Notes: generated by a model from the letters alone, not told the origin. Shown: positions 1-5,519, counted from the first letter of the stretch. The stretch is 7,241 nt of DNA from an uncultured Oscillospiraceae bacterium (GCA_900540295.1 UQFM01000083.1:1-7241); one strand, 5' to 3'. Program-made: numbers and translations.

Positions 1-41
1 GAGCCTTATCGTCGGCAGCGTCAGATGTGTATAAGAGACAG
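1..41 (+). other. Sequencing adapter: Nextera i5 index plus read-1 transposase adapter (artefact)
   Basis: Positions 9-41 match the Nextera read-1 transposase adapter. This comprises TCGTCGGCAGCGTC at 9-22 and the 19-base Tn5 mosaic end AGATGTGTATAAGAGACAG at 23-41. The eight preceding bases, GAGCCTTA, sit exactly where the i5 index lies in a library molecule, and from memory they equal the Nextera XT v2 index S521. None of this is organism DNA; genomic sequence starts at about 42. Confidence 0.98.
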
Positions 42-121
42 ATAATAAGCAGAGCGGTGTTATTGTTTTTTTAATAGGAGAACTTGTGCTTTACAAAAAA
101 GTTTCAGAAAAAATCCGTGCT

Positions 122-1489
122 TTATTTTATTTCATTTTTTAAAGGGAATATCTGAATGCCCTCGCGGTATTCGCCGCGGTTTGCAAAACGAACAGTAGCT
201 TTGGTACTTTCCTTTTGCAGAGATATGCCGATTTTTTCAATATTCCGACAGTCGCAGGAAACGGTAAAACTTGCGGTTTTTCCGCCGGTCAGTTTTTCGG
301 GTGCGAAATCCGTAAACGGATAGGTACGCACACTGCCGTCTTTATCGAACAGATGCAGATGTAAGTCTATAAAACCGTAAGGCAGAGCAAATCCGTTGTT
401 GGAAAGCTTGACGGTAACGGTTTGCCCGCCGTCTTGGCTGTCTGCAACCGCAATTTCCCGAACAGCAATTTGATACCCCAAATGGTCGGTCAAATAGTCA
501 AATACCGAACGTGCCAGTTCAGCGCCGTTCTCGGTGAAATATGCGGCGGTGCAGGGACAGCCGAGTTCCCGCACGCGCACGGCACGGAGCATTTCTTTCT
601 GCCATCGCAGGGCGTTATACTGCCCGTCTTCTTCTATATAATTATGTACCAAGCTTAACGTGGAAAGACTCCTCTGTGCACAGGCGGTCAGCATTTCACA
701 GCCGTCGATGAAACCGTCCTGATGTGTTTTGTCTCTGCCCCACGGCATTTCCCCGTCATTATAGGTGTATTGGGATTCCTCGGTGAAGGCTTTGAACGCT
801 TGTGTATTCGGCGCGCCTGCGGGCGCGTTCCACTTGTGATATGCACCGACTAAAAAGTCATCGTGGTATCCGACACGCTTTGCCTGCGGCATAGAGCGGA
901 TTTTATCCTTAAACAACTGCATGCGTACCTGCACAGGCAAATAGGACGGAACAGTATCGCAGATTTTTAACAACACTTTTTTCTGATTGTGCATAAACCG
1001 TGCGGTATGCCATTCGCCCCATACGCCGATGATACCTGCCTGTACAACAGCGACGGTTTCACGCACCAACGCGTCATTTTCCGCAAACCATTTCTGAATT
1101 TGTTTTAAATGGCTGTAAATACGGTGTGACGTCGGACCGATTTTACGGTCAGTTTCAAATTCATAGGCAAACCGCAGAACGGCACGCAAGCCCCGTTCGC
1201 GCAGAGCTTCCAAATAGGCGTTCAGCTGGTTAAAAGCTTTTTCGTCTAAAGGCTTTTTGCAGTATTCGGTCAAATACACGTAAAATTGTACTAAGGAAAC
1301 AGGGGCGTCCCGATACAGTGCCCGCTGTGCGTCTAAAAATCCAAGCGGTGTTTCGCCCGGCTTGAACATCACCGTGTTACTGCCTAAGGTCAGATAGGTT
1401 TCCAATCTCCAGCCACGGTCGGGATTTTGCCGCAGTAAGTTATATTCCGTGCCCTCCAACAACTGAGGATGCAGTAAAATGGTTTCCAT
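122..1489 (-). CDS. DUF4874/DUF4832-like TIM-barrel protein
   Basis: A 455-residue protein of unknown function that resembles the DUF4874 (N-terminal) plus DUF4832 (C-terminal) pair, a glycoside-hydrolase-like TIM barrel followed by a beta-rich domain. Visible signatures are NPDRGWR at residues 22-28, a strand ending in an acidic residue (VLRFAYEFE, 104-112) and GIIGVWGEWHT (152-162), which is the most characteristic stretch. The last ~100 residues alternate hydrophobic and polar positions as expected of a beta-sandwich. I see no signal peptide, so it may act in the cytoplasm. The ATG at 1489 is chosen because CGGAGG lies 5 bases upstream. A longer reading from a TTG at 1546 would begin inside the promoter -35 box. 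The gene is complete (TAA at 122-124) and has its own promoter and an upstream terminator, so it is monocistronic. Catalysis on a glycan is inference from the fold only. No intrinsic terminator is evident between 121 and 42. Confidence 0.85.
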   Translation of the reverse strand: METILLHPQLLEGTEYNLLRQNPDRGWRLETYLTLGSNTVMFKPGETPLGFLDAQRALYRDAPVSLVQFYVYLTEYCKKPLDEKAFNQLNAYLEALRERGLRAVLRFAYEFETDRKIGPTSHRIYSHLKQIQKWFAENDALVRETVAVVQAGIIGVWGEWHTARFMHNQKKVLLKICDTVPSYLPVQVRMQLFKDKIRSMPQAKRVGYHDDFLVGAYHKWNAPAGAPNTQAFKAFTEESQYTYNDGEMPWGRDKTHQDGFIDGCEMLTACAQRSLSTLSLVHNYIEEDGQYNALRWQKEMLRAVRVRELGCPCTAAYFTENGAELARSVFDYLTDHLGYQIAVREIAVADSQDGGQTVTVKLSNNGFALPYGFIDLHLHLFDKDGSVRTYPFTDFAPEKLTGGKTASFTVSCDCRNIEKIGISLQKESTKATVRFANRGEYREGIQIFPLKNEIK

Positions 1490-1517
1490 AATTGCCTCCG
1501 CATGGTAGAATATCTTT

Positions 1518-1546
1518 ATTATAGCAAAGATTTCAGAAAAAGGCAA
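1518..1546 (-). promoter_or_regulatory. Sigma-A-type promoter of the DUF4832-like gene
   Basis: On the minus strand, TTGCCT (1546-1541) and a perfect TATAAT (1523-1518) are separated by exactly 17 bases. The predicted transcription start is near 1511, which leaves a 5' leader of about 20 bases containing the GGAGG ribosome binding site (1499-1495). This promoter sets the start codon at 1489. Confidence 0.75.
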
Positions 1547-1560
1547 TTTTTGAAAGGTGC

Positions 1561-1592
1561 AAAAAAACTCCTGTCGAAAGACAGGAGTTTTT
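1561..1592 (-). terminator. Intrinsic terminator of the M28 peptidase gene (bidirectional shape)
   Basis: A perfect 13-base-pair inverted repeat (1563-1575 against 1580-1592, core ACTCCTGTC/GACAGGAGT) has a 4-base loop. On the minus strand the stem runs into seven T residues. It begins 10 bases after the peptidase stop codon and ends 14 bases before the next gene's -35 box, so it separates the two genes transcriptionally. The plus strand reads five T residues after a GAAA loop, so it could work in both directions. Confidence 0.9.
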
Positions 1593-1602
1593 ACTGTGGG
1601 AT

Positions 1603-2847
1603 TTATTGTTTTGCGCCGTTATCGAACATTTCAAGCGCCTTGACGCTGACTGCGAAACAGCCTGCCAAGCCCTCTAAATTCATGTTGTCATAGGTGTCGC
1701 GGCGGGTGTGGTAATAATCCTCTAATTTGTGGTTCAACCCCGTTACGCCCGTAGCGCGGAAGCCCGCCTGTGCAAATGCGGCGGAATCCGTTGCACCGCC
1801 GAGAGGCGGAACCCAGCCTTTTTTGCAGGGGATGCCGACTTCTTTCGAAGCCTCCATAAACAAATCGGAAACATCTTTGTCCGCTTTCACGGTACCGTTC
1901 AAGTCGCGGTAGTTGGTCATTAAGTATTTCGGGTCGTGAATCGTGTCGTAGGAGAAAATGAACGTCGGCACATCGTCGAACTCGCCCTTGTGTTGTTCGC
2001 ACCATGCCTTTGCACCGCGCAGACCCGCTTCTTCAGAGCCCGAAAGAATCACGCCGATTTCGGTGTTTTCAAATTCAACGCCTTCATCCTGCAAGGCTTT
2101 CAGAATCGCAATACCCATGTAGCAGCCCGAAAGGTTGTCGTTTGCACCGTCAACAATGCGGTTTTTGTTCCACATCCAATAAAGACCGACAAGGAACGGC
2201 ACGAATACCAAACCGCCCAAAGCGAGCTTGAAAAGCAAAGAACCTGTATCAATCATGCCAAAAGAAATGCCTCTTTGCATGACGATGGAAATAATGGAAA
2301 TTACGAGGTAGTAGATTGCGCCGATGCCGCAGAGAATTGCGTGTCCTTCAAAACCGACGCCGCCGAGCTTGTAGTTGACGGGCCATTCCCATGCTGCGTC
2401 GGGGTGGCCGTTGAAGAAAATACGGCGTTTGACTTCGCCTGTGCATTTTTTGACAGCGGTTACGTTGTGCCCTGTTTTTTCGGGGAAGCAACGGTCAATC
2501 AGCTTTTTGTAAAGTCCGAATTGCATAAATACAATAAACAGACCTGCAATAATCAGCAGAACAGAAGCCAGCGGGAATACAAAGAACAGCGGGATTGCGA
2601 GCAAAACAAAGGTGATGGTAAAGTAAATCCAGCCGAAGAACGAACCTGGATTTTCTTTAAAGGATTCCACGTCGGCACGGTCACATCCGCAGTCCTCTTT
2701 GAGTACCTTTGCCATGTATTCGCATGCCTGCTCTTCACCCTTGGACCCCGGACCGCGTTTTTCAAAGTTTTTGCAGATATATGTAATTTCATCTAACATA
2801 TACTGTGCGGCGGCGTCCTTTTTGTCAATAATTTTTTGTAGATTCAT
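1603..2847 (-). CDS. Membrane-anchored M28 family zinc peptidase
   Basis: A 414-residue metallopeptidase of the M28 (aminopeptidase Y/S) family. All five expected di-zinc ligands are visible: His148 in NGHPD, Asp237 in DGANDNLSG, Glu273 with the catalytic Glu272 in SGSEEAG, Asp301 in SYDTIHD and His380 in YHTRRDT. Four hydrophobic helices come in two hairpins. One (about 70-112) precedes the catalytic core, and the other (about 169-190 and 204-226) is inserted between the first and second zinc ligands. Basic residues after each hairpin (YKKLIDR, WNKNR) suggest that the catalytic part faces the cytoplasm, by the positive-inside rule. The ATG at 2847 is preferred: AGGGGG (2861-2856) is 8 bases upstream of it but only 2 bases from the in-frame ATG at 2853. 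It has its own terminator and is divergent from the ylmC-like gene. Substrate unknown; aminopeptidase activity is the family norm. Confidence 0.92.
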   Translation of the reverse strand: MNLQKIIDKKDAAAQYMLDEITYICKNFEKRGPGSKGEEQACEYMAKVLKEDCGCDRADVESFKENPGSFFGWIYFTITFVLLAIPLFFVFPLASVLLIIAGLFIVFMQFGLYKKLIDRCFPEKTGHNVTAVKKCTGEVKRRIFFNGHPDAAWEWPVNYKLGGVGFEGHAILCGIGAIYYLVISIISIVMQRGISFGMIDTGSLLFKLALGGLVFVPFLVGLYWMWNKNRIVDGANDNLSGCYMGIAILKALQDEGVEFENTEIGVILSGSEEAGLRGAKAWCEQHKGEFDDVPTFIFSYDTIHDPKYLMTNYRDLNGTVKADKDVSDLFMEASKEVGIPCKKGWVPPLGGATDSAAFAQAGFRATGVTGLNHKLEDYYHTRRDTYDNMNLEGLAGCFAVSVKALEMFDNGAKQ

Positions 2848-2890
2848 GGACATTTCCCCCTAAAAATTTGTTAGGATTTACCTATATTTT

Positions 2891-2907
2891 AGTATATCAT
2901 TATCACA
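2891..2907 (-). promoter_or_regulatory. Possible promoter -10 region of the M28 peptidase gene
   Basis: Reading the minus strand, TGTGATAAT (2907-2899) has the form of an extended -10 element, and TATACT (2896-2891) is a second -10-like hexamer. Both lie 40-60 bases upstream of the peptidase start. Neither has a convincing -35 box at 16-18 bases (ATTTAT and ATAAAT respectively), so the call is tentative. Confidence 0.3.
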
Positions 2908-3014
2908 CGCTCTATTTATGAATAAATTATTAACGAAACGTGAATAAAAAGTGAATGAATATAGTGCGAAAAAATCCGTATTGCCGCGCATATACTGTTT
3001 CGGAGGTGTTTGCG

Positions 3015-3317
3015 ATGAATTGTTGTGTAACAGATTTGCGCGAAAAAGAAATTATCAATTTGAAAGACGGCTGTCGGCTCGGCTGTGTGTGCGATGTAGA
3101 GATTGATACCTGTACGGGGCGGCTGGTGGCGATTATTGTATTCGGCAAGTCCAAATGCTTCGGCTTCGGCGGTAAAACAGAGGATATCCGCATTTGCTGG
3201 GAGGAGATTGAAGTCATCGGCGATGACACAATTTTGGTGCGGTTTGACTGTCCGACCGAATGCAAATCGTGCGCCAAAAAGAAAAACCCCTTAGAAACGC
3301 TGTTTCGGCAGGGCTGA
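3015..3317 (+). CDS. YlmC/YmxH family PRC-barrel sporulation protein, cysteine-rich
   Basis: A 100-residue protein of the YlmC/YmxH family, a small PRC-barrel domain found in endospore-forming Firmicutes and linked to sporulation; its molecular role is not established. The family pattern is clear: LREKEIINLKDGCRLG near the N-terminus, a beta-hairpin around VEIDTCTGRLVAIIV (28-42), a GFGGK turn (50-54), and WEEIEVIGDDTILVR (62-76) closing the barrel. The ATG at 3015 is set by GGAGGTG (3002-3008), 6-8 bases upstream; an upstream in-frame ATG at 2955 has no such site. Oddly, it has 11 cysteines (3, 4, 20, 24, 26, 33, 48, 61, 79, 83, 86), and an extra C-terminal tail carries Cys79-x3-Cys83-x2-Cys86 followed by a lysine cluster. 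The 68-base gap to the next gene, with no terminator, suggests co-transcription with the amidase. I did not find a clear promoter; a TATACT at 2991 is too close to the ribosome binding site. Confidence 0.9.
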   Translation: MNCCVTDLREKEIINLKDGCRLGCVCDVEIDTCTGRLVAIIVFGKSKCFGFGGKTEDIRICWEEIEVIGDDTILVRFDCPTECKSCAKKKNPLETLFRQG

Positions 3318-3385
3318 GATTTTTTATTCGTAATATGCATGAATTGCGGAACCAATCACAGAGACGAGCGTAAGGGAGTGAATCT

Positions 3386-3856
3386 ATGCCATTTTACAAC
3401 CGCACGCGCGCCGTGCTTTATGCAGAACGGTGGGCGTATTCGCGCAATCCCGCATATGACAATTTTGACGCCATGGGCGGGGACTGCACCAATTTTATTT
3501 CACAGTGTCTGTTTGCGGGCGGGGCAAAAATGCAGTACCGCAAAACATTCGGATGGTATTATACCGACTTGAACAACCGCGCGCCTGCCTGGACGGGCGT
3601 CAATCCGCTGTACAAATTTTTAACGGAAAACAAGGGAACAGGACCGTACGGGACGGAATGTGCCGCGGCAGATGCGGAGCCGGGCGATTTGGTACAATTA
3701 AATTTCGGTGCGGAATGGGCGCATACACTGCTTATTGTGTCTGTCAAAAACGGGATAACCGTTGCGGCGCATACGGACGATTGCTTTGACCGTCCGTTAG
3801 ACAGCTATTTTTATGTAAAAGCAAGATACATACATATCGAGGGCGTGCACGGGTGA
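3386..3856 (+). CDS. Small cysteine amidase-domain protein (Amidase_6 type)
   Basis: A 156-residue single-domain protein of the putative amidase family Amidase_6, which is papain/NlpC-like. The opening YNRTRAVLYAERWAYSRNP (4-22) and GGDCTNFISQCLFAGG (31-46) are hallmark stretches. Cys34 is the expected nucleophile and His113 (EWAHTLLIV) the expected base, with His129/Asp131-132 nearby as candidates for the third catalytic residue. FGWYY (55-59) and PAWTGVN (67-73) are also typical. The start has GGGAG (3374-3378) 7 bases upstream. There is no signal peptide or wall-binding domain, so it is a bare catalytic domain, probably cytosolic, in the mother cell, or released. Cell-wall peptide cleavage is a plausible but unproven role. 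It lies 68 bases after the YlmC/YmxH gene in the same direction and is followed by a terminator, which makes a likely two-gene sporulation-associated unit. Confidence 0.88.
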   Translation: MPFYNRTRAVLYAERWAYSRNPAYDNFDAMGGDCTNFISQCLFAGGAKMQYRKTFGWYYTDLNNRAPAWTGVNPLYKFLTENKGTGPYGTECAAADAEPGDLVQLNFGAEWAHTLLIVSVKNGITVAAHTDDCFDRPLDSYFYVKARYIHIEGVHG

Positions 3857-3917
3857 ACGGCAGCCGTCGGACATTGAACCGGAATACAAACGAGAAGAAT
3901 AAGGGGTACTCATAAAG

Positions 3918-3965
3918 AAAAACATCCGAAATCTGCTGTTGTGCGGCGGCTTTCGGATGTTTTTT
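3918..3965 (+). terminator. Intrinsic terminator after the amidase gene
   Basis: A 14-base-pair inverted repeat (3918-3931 against 3951-3964, core ACATCCGAAA/TTTCGGATGT) has a 19-base apical region in which GCTG (3934-3937) can pair with CGGC (3947-3950). The stem runs into seven T residues on the plus strand. It lies about 60 bases after the amidase stop codon and ends the ylmC-like/amidase unit. Confidence 0.88.
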
Positions 3966-4011
3966 TATCATAGCGCGTCGGGTTATACGGTCACCGATTT
4001 TGGAAAGCGTG

Positions 4012-4040
4012 TTGTAATGTCCGTTAGAATGTGATATGCT
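4012..4040 (+). promoter_or_regulatory. Extended -10 promoter for the NUDIX/DinB operon
   Basis: TTGTAA (4012-4017) and TATGCT (4035-4040) are 17 bases apart. The -10 box is preceded by TG one base upstream (TGATATGCT, 4032-4040), the extended -10 pattern. Transcription would start near 4047, leaving a leader of about 33 bases with a run of seven G residues (4063-4069) as the ribosome binding site. Confidence 0.6.
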
Positions 4041-4079
4041 TTTCCGGAATAAAGACAGCGCAGGGGGGGCTTTACAGCT

Positions 4080-4586
4080 ATGGAAATTTGGGACGGATAC
4101 AATCGGGACGGTACGCTTGCGGGCGTTGACCTGATTCGCGGGGAACGACTTCCGCAGGGGCTGTATCACCTTGTGTGCGAGGTGTTGGTGCGGCATACGG
4201 ACGGGGACTATTTGCTGATGCAACGGGCAAAAACCAAACCGAATTACGGCGGCTTTTGGGAAGCCACGGCGGGCGGTTCTGCACTGAAGGGCGAGGATGC
4301 ATTCGTCTGTGTGAAGCGGGAGTTATCGGAAGAAACGGGAATTGCCGCAAATGATTTTACAGAGCTTGCACGGTTTGTATTTGACGACAGTCAATGCATT
4401 TTCCACACCTTTTTATGCGTGACCGACTGCGAAAAAACGTCTGTCCGCTTACAGGCAGGCGAAACGGACGCATACAAATGGGTCACGGAACAAGCGTTTA
4501 TTGCGTTCGTAAATTCCGGCGCAATGATAGAACGGCAGAAAAAGCGGTATTCTGAATATTTTTCGGAAAAAGGGTATATTTTATAG
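4080..4586 (+). CDS. NUDIX hydrolase
   Basis: A 168-residue NUDIX pyrophosphohydrolase. These enzymes cleave nucleoside-diphosphate-linked compounds with divalent metal. The full 23-residue Nudix box Gx5Ex7REUxEExGU is intact at 66-88, with Gly66, Glu72, Arg80, Glu81, Glu84, Glu85 and Gly87 all in place. The N-terminal WDGYNRDG...RGERLPQGLYHLV segment (4-32) matches the subgroup with an isopentenyl-diphosphate-isomerase-like beginning (YfcD-like), and YLLMQRAKTKPNYGGFWE (44-61) is the usual strand before the box. The substrate cannot be told from sequence. The start has a G-rich site (4063-4069) 10 bases upstream; the spacing is slightly long but there is no better in-frame ATG. It lies 32 bases before the DinB-like gene and is probably translated from the same mRNA, so a shared role in handling damaged or modified nucleotides or thiols is possible but is inference. 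Confidence 0.93.
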   Translation: MEIWDGYNRDGTLAGVDLIRGERLPQGLYHLVCEVLVRHTDGDYLLMQRAKTKPNYGGFWEATAGGSALKGEDAFVCVKRELSEETGIAANDFTELARFVFDDSQCIFHTFLCVTDCEKTSVRLQAGETDAYKWVTEQAFIAFVNSGAMIERQKKRYSEYFSEKGYIL

Positions 4587-4618
4587 GGCGGAAATTTATA
4601 TATAGGAAGTGCTTTAAA

Positions 4619-5128
4619 ATGGAACGGCGGTTAGTGAAAGCCCTACGGGCGAGTACGGAAATTATGTTTCACAATTTTTATGTAACGCTTGTGACCTGCA
4701 ACACGGAATACATACTGTGCGGTATGCCGATATGGAAGCATTGTTACCATACACTGCATTCCTGTGACCGATGGTTTATCAATCCGACGCAGTACGAAGA
4801 GCCCGATTTTCATGAAAAAGGGCTGGACAGCTTGGACTTTATGGGCACAAAGGTGTTGACAAGGGAAGAATTGCTTACCTATTTCGAGGCGGTACAGTCG
4901 AAAATTCTCGCATATCTGGACGGACTGTGTGATAGGGATTTATATGAAAATCCGCAGGGCTACGGGCATAACAGACTCGAATGTATCATCGGGCAGATGC
5001 GCCACTTTTACTGCCATTTGGGAAATATCAATGCAACCACGATTATGGAGACCGACAAATGGCCGCGTGTGGTCGGTATGCGCGGATTGGAAGAGGGCTT
5101 AGACAGAAATAATTTGTATGAGGAATGA
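4619..5128 (+). CDS. DinB superfamily protein (four-helix, putative metal-dependent)
   Basis: A 169-residue protein of the DinB/YfiT-like superfamily, helical-bundle proteins that often hold a metal with three histidines and include thiol transferases. They are unrelated to DNA polymerase IV, which shares the name DinB. The recognisable stretches are MPIWKHCYHTLHSCDRWFIN (36-55) and IGQMRHFYCHLGNINA (124-139). His44 or His47, His129 and His133 are the candidate metal ligands. AGGAAG (4604-4609) is 9 bases upstream of the ATG. It shares an operon with the NUDIX gene. No T-tailed hairpin follows it directly; the palindrome tract starting 18 bases downstream may limit transcription instead. Enzymatic activity and cofactor thiol are unknown. 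Confidence 0.8.
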   Translation: MERRLVKALRASTEIMFHNFYVTLVTCNTEYILCGMPIWKHCYHTLHSCDRWFINPTQYEEPDFHEKGLDSLDFMGTKVLTREELLTYFEAVQSKILAYLDGLCDRDLYENPQGYGHNRLECIIGQMRHFYCHLGNINATTIMETDKWPRVVGMRGLEEGLDRNNLYEE

Positions 5129-5146
5129 GCAGTGAACCGCACCGAC

Positions 5147-5199
5147 CGTAGGGGCGCGCAATGCGCGCCCGCGGGTCGCTGACCTCAGCGACCCCTACG
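5147..5199. repeat. Nested palindromic element with CGTAGGGG/CCCCTACG ends
   Basis: The ends CGTAGGGG (5147-5154) and CCCCTACG (5192-5199) are perfect inverted repeats. Inside are two more hairpins: GGGCGCGC/GCGCGCCC (5152-5159 with 5163-5170, 3-base loop) and GGGTCGCTGA/TCAGCGACCC (5173-5182 with 5185-5194). The inner and outer stems share bases, so alternative foldings compete. This looks like a small non-coding mobile or repetitive palindromic unit of the kind I recall as dispersed in clostridial genomes. There is no T tract, so it is not a standard terminator. Confidence 0.8.
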
Positions 5200-5234
5200 A
5201 TTTGCGAAGCAAATATATTTTGTGTAAATTTTGC

Positions 5235-5256
5235 GGACGGACAAGGATGTCCGTCC
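5235..5256. repeat. 9-bp hairpin repeat (GGACGGACA/TGTCCGTCC)
   Basis: A perfect 9-base-pair inverted repeat, 5235-5243 with 5248-5256, has a 4-base AGGA loop. It is followed by CCTACG, the same end found on the 5147-5199 element. It is probably a second member of the same class of palindromic units. Confidence 0.75.
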
Positions 5257-5289
5257 CTACGCGCAATCAATTTACTTTATGCTATGTGA

Positions 5290-5317
5290 GATTCTTCGCT
5301 ACGCTCAGAATGACAAG
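5290..5317. repeat. Dispersed intergenic repeat, copy 1 (CAGAATGACAAG type)
   Basis: ATTCT and AGAAT (5291-5295 and 5307-5311) flank TCGCTACGCTC, and the unit ends in CAGAATGACAAG (5306-5317). A second copy of the last 12 bases lies at 5459-5470. From memory, TTCTTCGCT...CGCTCAGAATGACA is a widespread repetitive intergenic motif in Clostridia and other bacteria. Confidence 0.65.
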
Positions 5318-5374
5318 TTTGTACTAACCCGCATCCTACGGAGAATCAAATACACTTTGTGTGATGTGAGTAAA

Positions 5375-5421
5375 CTCCCTCAGTCATACCTACGGTATGA
5401 CAGCTCCCTCTAAGAGGGAGC
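5375..5421. repeat. Double-hairpin repeat with competing CTCCCTC/GAGGGAG pairing
   Basis: Two adjacent 8-bp hairpins with 3-base loops are visible: GTCATACC/GGTATGAC (5383-5390 with 5394-5401) and GCTCCCTC/GAGGGAGC (5403-5410 with 5414-5421). A further CTCCCTC at 5375-5381 could pair with the same GAGGGAG, enclosing the first hairpin, so two folds exclude each other. No T tract follows. It resembles an AGCTCCCTC...GAGGGAG repeat I recall from Oscillospiraceae intergenic regions. Confidence 0.7.
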
Positions 5422-5446
5422 GTTAATGCGGTTTTCTGATTTAAAT

Positions 5447-5470
5447 GTTCTCTGCGCGCAGAATGACAAG
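5447..5470. repeat. Dispersed intergenic repeat, copy 2 (CAGAATGACAAG type)
   Basis: The 12 bases CAGAATGACAAG at 5459-5470 repeat those at 5306-5317, and 15 of 16 bases match when extended leftward. The loop part has become a 12-base perfect palindrome, TCTGCGCGCAGA (5451-5462), where copy 1 has TCGCTACGCTC. This is a degenerate second copy of the same unit. Confidence 0.6.
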
Positions 5471-5519
5471 CTGTTTTTGGCTTGCGTTCCGAAAAATACC
5501 TGAAAACGCAAAAAACATC

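Noticed and set aside
86..124. GTGCTTTA repeated at 86-93 and 117-124 after the DUF4832-like gene
   Set aside because: It is a direct, not inverted, repeat of 8 bases in an A/T-rich stretch; it makes no hairpin and is compatible with chance.
1490..1546. A 19-codon longer start for the DUF4832-like gene
   Set aside because: It would begin at a TTG inside the -35 box and upstream of the predicted transcription start.
1936..2796. 286-codon open frame on the plus strand
   Set aside because: It is entirely antisense to the M28 peptidase, whose five zinc ligands are intact; low-complexity antisense composition and no recognisable domain.
2955..3014. A 20-codon longer start for the YlmC/YmxH-like gene
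   Set aside because: The GGAGGTG site at 3002-3008 fits the ATG at 3015, and the extra residues lie outside the family domain.
3744..4223. 159-codon minus-strand frame across the amidase/NUDIX intergenic region
   Set aside because: It overlaps a strong terminator and promoter and the ends of two good genes, and has no family resemblance.
5147..5470. CRISPR array
   Set aside because: The repeated units differ in length and sequence, spacing is irregular, and no cas genes are present.
5482..5511. TTGCGTT/AACGCAA inverted repeat as a terminator
   Set aside because: Only 7 bp with a 16-base loop, and no T tract on either strand in the right position.
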